The translations under genes and the position numbers were made by a program. Shown here in pieces: positions 20,232-32,397 of a DNA stretch of 64,000 nt (positions are counted from its first letter, which is position 1; every line of letters begins with the position of its first letter). This stretch comes from Liolophura sinensis (taxonomy: Eukaryota > Mollusca > Polyplacophora > Chitonida > Chitonidae), in assembly GCF_032854445.1 (NCBI RefSeq), contig NC_088307.1, forward strand, positions 11,608,017 to 11,672,016, written 5' to 3'. The notes beneath the pieces are model-generated. The model was not told the DNA's origin and ran no database searches. It was given only the letters and a program-made list of their open reading frames with translations.

Positions 20232-23005
20232 ATGAAGGTCCTACTAATCTTCTTGATAATGTGTTTTGCTTTGTGCGTGAAATGGGTGGCAATCCTGTCC
20301 TTGGATAGTCTGAAGGACGAGTGAGTATTGCTTTACCATTCTGTGACGACACAGAACATTTACACTAATATATATAATGATGACGACTCCTTGATGACGA
20401 CACAGAACATTTACACTAATATATATAATGATGACGACTCCTTGATAAGGACCATAAGAAAACTGACAAATGTAACTGCCGCATGCGATTTTCGTGATTT
20501 GAACTGAAGATTTGTGAAGTTCGGAGTAAATGCTTTGGTTTTATTTCTGTTAATTGTACTGTTTTGGTCTTCATTATTGCCGCATAATGATGTGATATGA
20601 GTTCTGAATTACGCCTTTGACACTTTGAGGAGAGAGCTGACAACAGGACCTAGTTCCAGGACAGTGAATGTAACGATTAAGAGCGGTTAATGTTCAAGCT
20701 AGGGTACAGGAATATGGCCAACCGATCTAAGAGCTAAACTACAATCTGAGCACGTCTGTTTGTTTCGTTGTCCACAGGTGCAGAGAACAGACAACCCTCG
20801 AAAAAGTGATGACAAGAGTGAGAGTATTTTGGGGTTTTAAGGATCCCGATCCTCCGTGGTGGAAACCATTTCTTTGTGAGTGGGGAAATCCGGAACCTCG
20901 AGGTAAGTGTCTTTTACATTGTACTTCAGCTTCACTTGTCACAACCGATATATACGATATAATTAAGAAGCACAGCAAATACTGTAAAAACAGAGGAGCG
21001 ACGACAGTGTGATTGCTGACAAATAGTGACACGTACCCGGTGAAATACGGCCTGTTGTCAATTTATCTCAGTTAGGGTTTTATTCTGAATATTCATGTAA
21101 ATGTTAATAACAATTTTGTAGACGTCACTTGAAATGAAAGACTGGAATGAACACATGTAGAAATGCTTTCTAGACGTATCCAATTCAGAGCTAAAATTCA
21201 ATGCCCAGTATTTTATTCTCTTCTTTCAAAATACAATAAAACTCACCATCACTTCATATATATCTGTTTTCCTGTTGCCTTATACAGGTTATATCGAAGC
21301 GGTAAATATAGTTCCAGCGCTGTATCTTCTGTTGAGATTAGCCTGCAATCGGAAAAAAACGACCAGTAAGTTATGTACATGTACACAGAATACTTCCTCT
21401 CCAGCCGTAAGTGGGAAGGCCTGCCAGCAACCTGCGGATGGTGGTGGATTTCCCCCGGGGTCTGTCCGGTTTCCTCCGACTAAAACGCTGGCCGCCATCG
21501 CCTATGCGAAATACTCTTGAGTACGGCGTAAAATACCTATCAAATAAATAAATAAATAAATAAATAATTGTACACTGAATGGTTGATGAATCACCTCAAT
21601 AGTATCATTTTTCTAATTTTCTGCTAAGTGGATTTCAAGATGTCTGTAATGAAAGAAAAAACAAAGATAACTTTTAAAATGGATCACTTTGCAGAGAATA
21701 ATAAATGTTCACTTGACACAATACTTTGGCGAAGTAATACTTTTGTAAGGTTTTGGCTTATATTTTTAACATTCCGAATTCTGTATTGGATTTTAAATCC
21801 TCACAATATACAAATGTACTTGTTCAGATGGGAAGCTGTCCAGACGGAGGCGGCCAAGGTTTACAAAGAAACGGGCAAGTCACCGAGGTAAGCCACATAG
21901 ATATACGAAACTGTTACAAACAATGAACATAAAGTTCATGCAGTTGGAGAGTGACGTCACCAGATGTTATGTACTGTGAATGTGGTGTGGAAAGACTACC
22001 ATAGAAGTCAACCAGCCGGTTCTATTTCATTCAGTGGGAAAATGTAAAAAAAAATCTAGATGAGTGTTTTCTGCCAAGATTTTCCGATAATGATTATGAC
22101 AACTTCAGATTGCCTTTGATCGGTTGGAATTGATGAATAAACACAATAAAGTTGTCTTCATTCATCACAGTTTACATATTATAAAAGGCACACAATCAAG
22201 CCTTTAATGAAAATGTTATTTCTGCGGTTTAGATGTGGGTCTCCTACTGTATATGTATCTCTGATGACGTGCACAGATTTCATTTTAATATGCACCAGGT
22301 GGATTAAGTTTGGCTCCTACATATTTTATTTCTATCTAACAGCACAACTGACGCCAATCAACCTCTGTCCAATGATAACCCCTCCCGCCGATGCACACAG
22401 TAAGTTGAGTCTTCCCGAAGGCCTTTCTATATATTTTTGTTAACTGTATTCCCCACATTATGTGGTTAAAGAAATTGTCGAATGGAATTGCTATATGTTC
22501 GAATAGCAATATAATTGTACAGTTATTGATGCAGTTAAGAGAATGACTTTACATGAGAAGAGAATGACATCAAAACATCAATATATGTACTGAAGAATGC
22601 TTTGTTTTATTCTCAGGGAATCGCACTATTTGTCGTTTTGACTGCCGTCATACATTCCAATTCTTTGACGGCGAAATACATATAAAACATGTAAGTTGAT
22701 ATAACATTTTTACGTATTGTATCATTTATACCAGCAAACCTATTCCATTTTAAGCATTTCATTCATACTAAACAAAACCTGTGTTTATTTGTTGATATTT
22801 GTTTAACAATCACAACGAATATTTTGCTGAATATAAATATCCAATCCATATGTTTAATGACCATATTTTAATATGTAAACATCTTATAATTCTCAATAAA
22901 TATTTAGTTATTTGTTATAACATAAACATACTATACTGCCGTCTTGTTGTGTTTAGAATATCCGCATATGTCCCTCTGCTTATTTGATTTCATACACATA
23001 TATCG

Positions 23006-23069
<64 letters not shown>

Positions 23070-24348
23070 TGCCATTTGGCCCCTGCCTTATACCTACAGC
23101 GTGGCTACTTAAGGCATATATCAACCAATCAGCACATAGTGGTAGAATACAGAATTAATGCTCGCTACACGCATGAAGAACTGGTGTGATTGTATTTTAA
23201 ATTTAGAATTAAAGCTATTACGTTCCCTACAACGATACCGCTAGCCAGGCATCAAAGCCCAACAGAATGTCAAATAAGAAAAAAAATGTAACAAAAATTA
23301 CAAAAACAGACAACATGGAGAAAAAGCATAACAAAGATGACAAATAATCAACTGGGTTTGAACCACACTCTACAAGATATCATATACAATACACAATGCA
23401 TCTCAAGTGTCGCATCTGGTTTGCCTGGGCTCAGTTCAGTTTTGAGGTCGCTCGGGGACACAACATGTTAGAAGACTAAAGATATGAAAGTTTGATTTAA
23501 ATAGTTAGAAGGAATAAGCGGTGTTGTGTGATGTGCTCTTTCAATAAGATCCCTACTCCAAAGCAATGGCGTACAGTTTCGTAGTTACTTTTCTGTGCGG
23601 CATCCTTAAGTCTGTTGATCGTACTCATGAGCATGCCTTGGGCTACAATAAGGTGCAAGACTCAGATTTGTAGCTTTGTAGTTTTCGAGTTACAGGTGTT
23701 AGACATAACGTAACTGAGATGTTTTTTTGTGGCCATGTCTCAAAAAGTTACAATGATAGCCATAATCCGGAAACAGATAGGGAATTAACGTTGTCAAACA
23801 CACCTTAATACACGAAAACATTATCAAACTTGGACACGTTTCATCATGTGATAAGTTCGACTAATGACGAGCTTCCAAAGTTTTCAGTGCCTGTCCAAGA
23901 TTTTAAAATATTTGTTCTAACTGTTTAACTCCACCTTATCAAACTACTGACAGTATGATGCACTACTCTTTCACTCCTTTATTTGCAGGGTACACCACGG
24001 GGTCAGCAGAGATACAGAGAAATACTGCTGGGTCCAGCAGCGAAGACTTTCACAGCTATGCGTTGTGTATTGGACACTTACTTTAGAATAATGAATGTGC
24101 CAGCAACATCTCTCAAATGGACTTTTGCAGCTCACCCATGTGGCACCCCAAAGTTTCTAGGGGTCTGTACCGAGAGGGTCAGATTTGCTGTGGTCCCGGT
24201 CCCAGACGAGGGAATAAACGTCCAGGTGCAGCGTCTGGGACCAGTTAAAGGTTTGGTACGGGAGGTGACGTATCAGACCTACCATTTAACATATAAGGGG
24301 TTAGCCCTTAGAGATGAGGGTACAACCCTCTTATATGGTGCCAAGTAG
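20232..24348 (+). CDS. Predicted secreted protein, triplicated gene copy 1 (280 aa, unknown family)
   Basis: Seven exons: 20232-20320, 20778-20902, 21288-21365, 21828-21887, 22343-22399, 22617-22690, 23989-24348 (stop TAG). All have GT-AG borders and compatible phases. Residues 1-26 form a signal peptide ([16 protein letters not shown] then a short polar end). The mature part has Trp-rich residues 47-65 ([14 protein letters not shown] within), a hydrophobic segment at 73-91, a polybasic stretch at 101-117 (LSRRRRPRFTKKR) that could be a proprotein-convertase site, an N-glycosylation motif NRT at 138-140, and nine Cys (31, 63, 91, 126, 142, 146, 187, 212, 221). Exon 7 encodes residues 162-280 and looks like a compact domain. 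I do not recognise the family. The start at 20232 is preferred because the upstream in-frame ATG at 20007 is not kept in the other copies. AATAAA follows at 24561-24566. Confidence 0.8.
20341..20446 (+). repeat. Small tandem duplication in intron 1 of gene copy 1
   Basis: GACGACACAGAACATTTACA followed by CTAATATATATAATGATGAC and GACTCCTTGA occurs twice in a row, about 51 bp apart. Copies 2 and 3 have it once, followed instead by a SINE-B 3' fragment. Confidence 0.8.
21391..21566 (+). mobile_element. SINE-A in intron 3 of gene copy 1
   Basis: Body and tail (CTTCCTCTCCAGCCGTAAGT, GCGGATGGTGGTGGATTTCC, CTCTTGAGTACGGCGTAAAA, then AAATAAATAAAT). It starts about 25 bases after the exon 3 donor. 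The same insertion is present in copies 2 and 3, so it predates the triplication. Confidence 0.9.
23009..23064. repeat. (AT)n microsatellite in intron 6, copy 1
   Basis: 28 AT dinucleotides. Copy 2 has a longer (CA)n(TA)n tract at the same place. Copy 3 has no expanded array there. Confidence 0.95.
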
Positions 24349-24560
24349 GTCTGATAATTCATCAGTTCTTCAGCAGGGAAGCTCAAACATTAACATCCCA
24401 ATGTGGGTTTTCATCCACACCCTCCCCATGATAACCATCCTTGCTGAACAACTGCCAGCTGTACAAGTTTGTCACTTTGGTCTAAATTTCAATTGAAAAA
24501 AAATTCTAAATTGTCTAATTTAATCAACTTTTATAGTGTCAGTTCAGGTATTACAAGAGT

Positions 24561-24566
24561 AATAAA
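24561..24566 (+). terminator. Polyadenylation signal, gene copy 1
   Basis: AATAAA 213 bases after the stop codon. It is conserved at 32611-32616 and 39549-39554 in the other copies. Confidence 0.6.
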
Positions 24567-24975
24567 AATATAAAGTATAGCTTTATTTAATTGTTGTAAG
24601 ACTGGTTATTTGTCACTCCAGTTTCTGGCGACCTTGTACAACTGGTTTCCCGACTTGATCTTAATACCCCTTATGTGGCTCCCTCTGGTGTTGACCCCTA
24701 GAAACTCTGTCTGCATGAAGCTAGTATTTAGTCGAACGTCATTTGTATACTAAATAATCTGTTAATTACCGTATCTATCAGACACCCTGCATGGTATGTT
24801 TCATATAAAATTGATCATACAACAGAGATTTGTTTTCTCTTTACTTGTTGTCTAAGCAAACACACATTCTAAGTGTATTATGATTTAATGACGACATGCA
24901 CCTTCAAAATTTCCTGATATCTCCTGATCTCCTGATATGTCAATAGATATGCCATTTTCTTGAATTTGTTTTTTT

Positions 24976-25095
24976 TTAATAGGATTTGTGTTTAACGCCA
25001 TATACTGCAGAATTGTCCACTTATTTCACAGCGATGAGGTTTGTGAGTGGAGGAAACCGGAGTGCTTGTAGAAAACCACATCTGTTCGGCATCTA
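24976..25095 (-). mobile_element. Third SINE-type element, copy 1
   Basis: On plus: GTTTAACGCCATATACTGCA, then CACTTATTTCACAGCGATGA, GTGAGTGGAGGAAACCGGAG and AGAAAACCACATCTGTTCGG. The design parallels SINE-A (poly-T start, TTTAACGCC.TA), but the sequence is a different family. The same element is at about 33025 and 39958 in the other units. Confidence 0.5.
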
Positions 25096-25749
25096 TTTGA
25101 GAAACCTTTTGACATTAATGTGTATCAAAGGGAGGAAAATCCTTTAAAAGATCTGGTAGCCGTTTCTGTTTTTAAAATTATAACTGTTTTGGTTTTCTAG
25201 CTTCCATTAAAGGCCTCCGTCTTTGTTTTTTGTTTCATTTTGGGTCAACGTGTTGATTGAAAGACTTGTCGAGAGACGCAACTACTTCCTATAATGCCAA
25301 CCTATCCTGGAAAGGATATTGTTAAAATACTGCCAGTGTGGCTTGAACCCTTACCAATTGTTGGAAACAGATTTGCTAAACTTCTAGAAAATTGTTGAGA
25401 ATTGTAAGACTTTTCATAGCTGCAGTGACTGAGGCTTTTGTGCGCTATGATGTTGTAACGGAAGCTATCACAGCATCGACTGGGATAGTACAATAATGGT
25501 ACACGTGATGTTGCCTGACATTAAAGCTGCTTGTGATAATACGATGCTACCCTGCTGGCACCATCCAGCTTTGAGGCGCGTGAAAAAATCGACCAATCAC
25601 TGATCACCGTTTATCATCAAGCAGAAACAGGTGCTGACAATAATGCTGTAACCGAGAACACGCCTGCAAGCGCAAGCTGTATAGCCTAGAAGAAAAACGT
25701 GAACCATACGTCTCTAAAACAAGCTTGTGAAGTTTAACATTATGAATTA

Positions 25750-26280
25750 TGTAGAGCGATTTAGTGTTGGAGGCGTCACTCGTGGGACCTGAGCGACACC
25801 AAAGGCAGGCGAAGGGTTATGTCAAAATGGGAATCTAGGTGTGGAAACAGTCGTGTAACTGACCTAACCATAATAACGTTGCGGGTCAATATTCGCCAGA
25901 CCGTTTTCTAAGACGACGTTGAACACAAACCGGGAAAGAATTAAGAAAGTGTATAAATTAAGAAATTAGGAGAGATTCGTGCAAGACAGAAGAGTTAACA
26001 GTTTTCGATGAAGATGGAAGCTGTATGTCTATCAATCAAATCAGCATTGACATCGTCTACCATGCTACATGAACAGTTGTCGTTAATCATGTTATGTAGC
26101 TGAGTTGCGCTTTTATTGCAACTGTTGATATACCGAACCTGGCGATCTTTTTCAACATGATGAATATATACAGGCCCTGACCCGCAGTGTTTATAAAGAA
26201 GACAGCATGATGCATATGGAGTAATTTATACGAAAACTACCAAGACATTTTAGAAAGCAGTAAGCAAACTTCATTTTTCA
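25750..26280. repeat. Boundary block B, copy 2
   Basis: Same ordered phrases as 19200-19740 (GCGGGTCAATATTCGCCAGA, GAACACAAACCGGGAAAGAA, ATACCGAACCTGGCGATCTT). It lies downstream of gene copy 1. Confidence 0.75.
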
Positions 26281-26632
26281 TTAACGAGCTCATCGGCTTG
26301 CTTTGACTGGGAAGTTTCCACCAGGCACGCACAATTTTTGACAGTGAGACAAGCAAAATTATCTCCGGAGGGGAATTTCGTTGTCTAATAAATTGTCATA
26401 TAACAATACATTGTATGTTTATAGTTGTAGATTTCCTAGCGCGGCTGAGTCACGTGACGTGTTCATTTCGGTCGCAGCCGAGTTATAAAACATATAGAAC
26501 ATATTGTAATTTCTAGCCAATCAGTTTCCATTGACCGATGCTTCTGGATAATGACCTTGTTTATGTTTTACTTTGTTCTTTCTCAAAGCTTCGATGGCAA
26601 AACATAAGGCGGCAGATTTGTAGGCTTGGACA

Positions 26633-27192
26633 GTCAGTGATAGTTCTAAACAGAGATAGACAGTGATACGACAGTGGTATTTGGAGAGCTGTAAGGTGCT
26701 TTTGACGATGTTACGGACGATACATCACACCTATAATTAGAAGAAATCGTTAGTACCGTTGGTATTTATTTATTTATTATTTGATTGATGTTTTACGCCG
26801 TAGTCAAGAATATTTCACTTGTACGACGGCGGCCGGCATTATGGTGGGAGAAAACTGGGCAGAGCCAGGGGGAAACCCACAACCATCCGCAGGTTGTTTG
26901 CAGACCTAGTTAGTCAGTGATAGTTATAAACAGAGATAGACAGTGATACGACAGTGGTATTTGGAGAGCTGCAAGGTGCTTTTGACGATGTTACGGGCGA
27001 TACATCACACCTATGATTATAAGAAATCGTTAGTACCGCTGGTATTTATTTATTTATTATTTGATTGGTGTTTTACGCCGTAGTCAAGAATATTTCACTT
27101 ATACGACAGCGGCCAGCATGGTGGGAGGAATCTGGGCAGAGCCAAGAGGAAACCCACAACCATCCGCAGGCTGTTTGCAGACCTTCCCACTT
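26633..27192. repeat. 280-bp tandem duplication including SINE-A tail
   Basis: GTCAGTGATAGTT starts both copies (26633 and 26913). Both continue through GACAGTGATACGACAGTGGT and CGTTAGTACCG.TGGTATTTA into a minus-strand SINE-A. The first copy breaks off inside the SINE at TTTGCAGACC. The second continues into the complete SINE. Confidence 0.93.
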
Positions 27193-27312
27193 ACGACCGG
27201 AGAGGAAGCCAGCATGAGCTGGACTTGAACTCACAGCGACCGCATTGGTGAGAAACTCCTGGGTCATTACGCTGTGCTAGCGCGCTAACCAACTGTGCCA
27301 CGGAGGCCATTT
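27043..27312 (-). mobile_element. SINE-A, full length
   Basis: Minus strand: the head GGCCTCCGTGGCACAGTTGG then TTAGCGCGCTAGCACAGCGT, a B-box-like GTGAGTTCAAGTCC, the full body, and the tail TATTCTTGACTACGGCGTAA. It is one of the most complete SINE-A copies. Confidence 0.92.
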
Positions 27313-28073
27313 AGCACCTTTGGAGTGGAAAAACCGGTGTAATTTTTACTTATTTAGCCGAACCAGGACTAACGGGTGATTGTTGGCGGACATTCTGCCA
27401 TTAACCACTTGCTGGAGGATTTGTGGCCTCGATACCAGAAGAGTATCAACCTCCCTTCGTAAGACGAGTCGGAAAATTTAATCGGGTTATCGTTGGGGGA
27501 CATCAACAAACTACGCCTGTAAAGAGGAAACGGACGTCCAGAGAAAGGACTGGAATACTTCAGGGCCGACTGGACAAAGACGGAAAGACAAGTTAAAGTC
27601 TGTAGCGTAACTCACATATAAAGTATTGGTGCATACGAGTAAGCTGCCGCCATTTATTGTAACATTTATTATTTATATATCCTGTGCATTGTTATTTGCA
27701 GTTTAAATCGTTATTTTCCTTTTTGATTCATTAAATTGTTAAACCAACAATCTGAGTGTTCGACAGTCTTACTCTGTTTGACCCAGGCTAGGCTGGTTAT
27801 CGGGAATTGATTTTGGCTTATTATACCGATACCCTAACAAATATATGACACATGAAATATGTGTCCGCTATGTAAAATAGAATAAACATAATGAGCTTTT
27901 TTCATTATCCAAGCTTCTGAGATTTATAATTTCTTCTTTTTTACATATACTGTACTAAAATGAACGACAAAGACTACATGAAAATATCATTATTGCACCG
28001 ATTATGTTCAATATTCTTGTAAACACGCCAGCTGGACATCCCTCACATTTGTGGCAAGTATTGAGTCTGTCTG

Positions 28074-28179
28074 TGACGTCATGACGTGAGAATTGCTGTC
28101 GCCGACAGAAGGCCGGGGGATGGTGACACGCAAGACTTGTGCATTCCCACCAGAATTGTTACGTCAGCTGGTGACGTCA
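28074..28179 (+). promoter_or_regulatory. CRE cluster upstream of gene copy 2
   Basis: TGACGTCA at 28074-28081 and 28172-28179. The octamer abutting the first is mutated to TGACGTGA (28082-28089). The start codon is at 28243. Compared with copies 1 and 3, one of three perfect sites is lost. Confidence 0.62.
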
Positions 28180-28242
28180 CAGACGTTGACAAGGGCAAAC
28201 GTACATAGAAACCATTTCTGTGAACTCTCTTGTTCTGGAAAG

Positions 28243-31016
28243 ATGAAAGTCCTACTAATCTTCTTGATGATGTGTTTTGCTTTGTGCGTGAAATTTGTGA
28301 CTGTCGTGTCCTTGGATAGTCTGAAGGACGAGTGAGTATTGCTTTATCTTTCTGTGACGACACAGTACATTTACACTAATATATATAATGATAACGACTC
28401 CTCGTCGTCATATGGTTGAAAAGTTGTTATGTTTATGCAAACCCCAAACATTCATTCATCCATTTAGTTCTTTGTGAGTGATAAGGACCATAAGAAAACT
28501 GACAAATGTAACTGCCGCATGCGATTTTCGTGATTTGAACTGAAGATTTGTGAAGTTCGGAGTAAATGCTTTGGTTTTATTTCTGTTAATTGTGTTGTTT
28601 TGGTCTTCATTATTGCCGCATAATGATGTGATATAAATTCTGATTCACGCCTTTGACACTTTGAGGACAGAGCTGACAACAGGACCGAGTTCCAGGATAA
28701 TGAATGTAACGATTAAGAGCGGTTAATGTTGAAGGTAGGATACAGGAATATGGCCAACCGATCTAAGAGCTAAACTACAATCTGAACACGTCTGTTTGTT
28801 TCGTTGTCCACAGGTGCAGAGAACAGACAACCCTCGAAAAAGTGATGACAAGAGTGAGAGTATTTTGGGGTTTTAAGGATCCCGATCCTCCGTGGTGGAA
28901 ACCATTTCTTTGTGAGTGGGGAAATCCGGAACCTCGAGGTAAGTGTCTTTTACATTGTACTTCAGCTTCACTTGTCACAACCGATATATACGATATAATT
29001 AAGAAGCACAGCAAATACTGTAAAAACAGAGGAGCGACGACAGTGTGATTGCTGACAAATAGTGACACGTACCCGGTGAAATACGGCCTATTGTCAATTT
29101 ATCTCAGTTAGGGTTTTATTCTGAATGTTCATGTAAATGTTAATAACAATTTTGTAGACGTGACTTGAAATGAAAGACTGGAATGAACACATGTAGAAAT
29201 GCTTTCTAGACGTATCCAATTCAGAGCTAAAATTCAATGCCCAGTATTTTATTCTCTTCTTTCATAACACGCGTACCTATCAAGCAATAAAGCTCACCAT
29301 CACTTCATATATATCTGTTTTCCTGTTGCGTTATACAGGTTATATCGAAGCGGTAAATATAGTTCCAGCGTTGTATCTTCTGTTGAGATTAGCCTGCAAT
29401 CGGAAAAAAACGACCGGTAAGTTATGTACATGTACACAGAATACTTCCTCTCCAGCCGTAAGTGGGAAGGCCTGCCAGCAACCTGCGGATGATCGTGGGT
29501 TTCCACCGGGCTCTGTCCGGTTTCCTCCGACTAAAACGCTGACCGCCATCACCTATGCGAAACACTCTTGAGTACGGCGTAAAACACCTATCAAATAAAA
29601 AAATAAAACAATAAATGAATGAATAAATAAATAAATAAATGTACACTGAATAGTTGATGAATCACCTCAATAGCATCATTTTTCTAATTTTCTGCTAAGC
29701 GGATTTCAAGATGTCTGTAATGAAAGAAAAAACAAAGATAACTTTCAAAATGGATCACTTTGCAGAGAAAAATAAATGTTCACTTGACACAATACTCTGA
29801 CGAAGTCATACTTTTGTAAGGTTTTGGCTTATATTATTGACATTCTGTGTTGAATTTTAAATCCTCACAATATACAAATGTACTTGTTCAGATGGGAAGC
29901 TGTACAGACGGAGGCGGCCAAGGGTTACCAAGAAACGGGCGAGTCACCGAGGTAAGCTACATAGATATACGAAACAGTTGGAGAGTGACGTCACCAAATG
30001 TTATGTACTGTGAATGTGGTGTGGAAAGGCTACCACAGAAGTCAACCAGCCGGTTCTATTTCATTCAGTGGGAAAATGTAAAAAAAAATCAAGATGAGTG
30101 TTTTTTGCCAAGATTTTCCGATAATGATTATGACAACTTCAGAATGTCTTTGATCGGTTGGAATTGATGAATAAACACAATAAAGTTGTCTTCATTCCAT
30201 CACAGTTTACATATTATGTAAGGCATACACTCAGGCCTTTAAGGAAAATGTTATTTCTGTGGTTTAGATGTGGCTCTCCTGCTGTATGACATGCTTAGAT
30301 TTCATTCTAATAAGCACCGGGCGGATTAGGTTTAGCTCATACAGATTTTATTTCAATCTAACAGCACAACTGACGACCATTAACCTGTGTCCAGTGATAG
30401 CCCCTCCCGCCGATGCAAACAGTAAGTTGAGTCTTCCCGAAAGGCTTTCTACACATTTGTGTTAACTGTATTCCCCACATTATGTGGTTAAAGAAATTGT
30501 CGAATGGAATTGCTGTATATTCAAATAGAAATATAATTGTACAGTTATTGATGCAGTTAAGAGAATGACTTTACATTATAAGAGAATGACATCAAAACAT
30601 CAATATATATACTGAAGAATGCTTTATTTTTTTCTCAGGGAATCGCACTATTTGTCGTTTTCACCGCCGTCATACATTCCAATTCTTTGACGGCGAAATA
30701 CATATAAAACATGTAAGTTGATATAACATTTTTACGTATTGTATCATTAATACCAGTAAACCTATTCCATTTAAAGCATTTCCTTCAGACCTAACAAAAA
30801 CCTATGTTTATTTGTTAATATTTGTTTAACAATCACAACGAATATTTTGCTGAATATAAATATCCAATCCATATGTTGAAAGAGAATTTTTTAATATGTA
30901 AACATCTTATAATTCACAATAAATATTTAGTTATTTGTTATAACATAAACATACTATACTGCCGTCTTGTTGTGTTTAGAATATCCGCATATGTCCCTCT
31001 GCTTATTTGATTTCAT

Positions 31017-31114
<98 letters not shown>

Positions 31115-32397
31115 GCCTGCCATTTGGCCCCTGCCTTATACCTACAGCGTGGCTACTTAAGGCATATATCAACCAATCAGCACATAGTGGTAGAATACAG
31201 AATTAATTCTCGCTACACGTATGAAGAATTGGTGTGATTGTATTTTAAATTTAGAATTAAAGCTATTACGTTTCTTACAACGATACCGCTAGCCAGGCAT
31301 CAAAGCCCAACAGAATGTCAAATAAGAAAAAAAATGTAACAAAAATTACAAAAACAGACAACATGGAGAAAAATCATAACAAAGATGACAAATAATCAAC
31401 TGGGTTTGAACCACACTCTACAAGATATCATATACAATACACAATGCATCTCAAGTGTCGCATCTGGTTTGCCTGGGCTCAGTTCAGTTTTGAGGTCGCT
31501 CGGGGACACAAAATGTTAGAAGACTATAAAGATATGAAAGTTTGATTTAAATAGTTAGAAGGAATAAGCGGTGTTGTGTGTTGTGCTCTTTCAAAAAGAT
31601 CCCTACTCCAAAGCAATGGCGTACAGTATAGTAGTTACTTTTCTGTGCGGCATCTTTAAGTCAATTGATCGTACTCATGAGCATGCCTTGGGCTACAATA
31701 AGGCGCAAGACTCAGATTTGTACCTTTGTAGTTCTCGAGTTACAGGTGTTAGACATAACGTAACTGAGATGTTTTTTTTGGCCATGTCTCAAAACGTTAC
31801 AATGATAGCCATAATCCGGAAACAGATAGGGAATTAGCGTTGTCAAGCACACCTTTATACATGAAAACATTATCAAACTTGGACACGTTTCATCATGTGA
31901 TAAGTTCGACCAATGACAAGCTTCCAAAGTTTTCAGTGCCTGTCCAAGATTTTTAAATATTTGTTCTAACTGTTTAACTCCACCTTATCAAACTACTGAC
32001 AGTATGATGCACTACTCTTTCACTCCTTTATTTGCAGGGTAAACCACGGGGTCAGCAGAGATACAGAGAAATACTGCTGGGTCCAGTAGCGAAGACTTTC
32101 ACAGCTATGCGTTGTGTATTGGACACTTACTTTAGAATAATGAATGTGCCAGCAACATCTCTCAAATGGACTTTTGCTGCTCACCCATGTGGCACCCCAA
32201 AGTTTCTAGGGGTCTGTACCGAGAGGGTCAGATTTGCTGTGGTCCTGGTCCCAGACGAGGGAATAAACGTCCAGGTGCAGCGTCTGGGACCAGTTAAAGG
32301 TTTGGTACGGGAGGTGACGTATCAGACCTACCATTTAACATACAAGGGGTTAGCCCTCAGAGATGAGGGTACAACCCTCTTATATGGTGCCAAGTAG
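28243..32397 (+). CDS. Predicted secreted protein, triplicated gene copy 2 (280 aa)
   Basis: Exons: 28243-28331, 28814-28938, 29339-29416, 29892-29951, 30365-30421, 30639-30712, 32038-32397 (stop TAG). Lengths equal those of copy 1 exon for exon, and all GT-AG sites are kept. Differences from copy 1 include the signal peptide (KFVTVVS for KWVAILS), Asp for Asn at the exon 3-4 junction, [13 protein letters not shown] in the polybasic exon, His-Arg for Asp-Cys at 145-146, Lys for Thr at 163 and Leu for Pro in the VV.VPDEG stretch. It therefore has eight cysteines, an even number. Exon 7 is nearly identical to copy 1. No stops or frameshifts. Function unknown, and probably still active given the intact frame. 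Confidence 0.8.
29441..29640 (+). mobile_element. SINE-A in intron 3 of gene copy 2
   Basis: Same insertion as 21391-21566 (CTTCCTCTCCAGCCGTAAGT start), with a longer AAATGAATGAATAAATAAAT tail. Confidence 0.9.
31017..31113. repeat. (CA)n(TA)n microsatellite in intron 6, copy 2
   Basis: About nine CA followed by nearly forty AT dinucleotides. Open frames of alternating Tyr-Ile are artefacts of this tract. Confidence 0.95.

Larger units (their letters stand above)
19200..26520 (+). repeat. Segmental duplication unit 1
   Basis: Contains gene copy 1 and its flanks. Introns, the intron-3 SINE-A, the 3' flank (GTTTCTGGCGACCTTGTACA) and a short element near 24976 all recur in the same order and orientation in units 2 and 3, with high identity over kilobases. 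Start-codon offsets are 8011 bp (unit 1 to 2) and 6825 bp (unit 2 to 3). Confidence 0.9.
26530..27850. mobile_element. Insertion between units 1 and 2, possible retroelement remnant
   Basis: Units 2 and 3 are not interrupted by this segment. It includes a 280-bp internal tandem duplication and a full SINE-A. Its right part (about 27330-27840) ends with GGTTATCGGGAATTGATTTT and ATACCGATACCCTAACA, resembling the 3' end of an LTR. No gag or pol coding was seen, so the identity is a guess. Confidence 0.4.

Noticed and set aside
21828-21887. Exon 4 read in the frame starting [10 protein letters not shown]
   Set aside because: Splice phases of exons 3 and 5 force the other frame, which is open and basic in all three copies.
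26530-27850. Confident call of a solo LTR for the unit 1-2 insertion
   Set aside because: The right end looks LTR-like, but I could not find a matching TG start or target duplication, so it is left as a possible remnant only.
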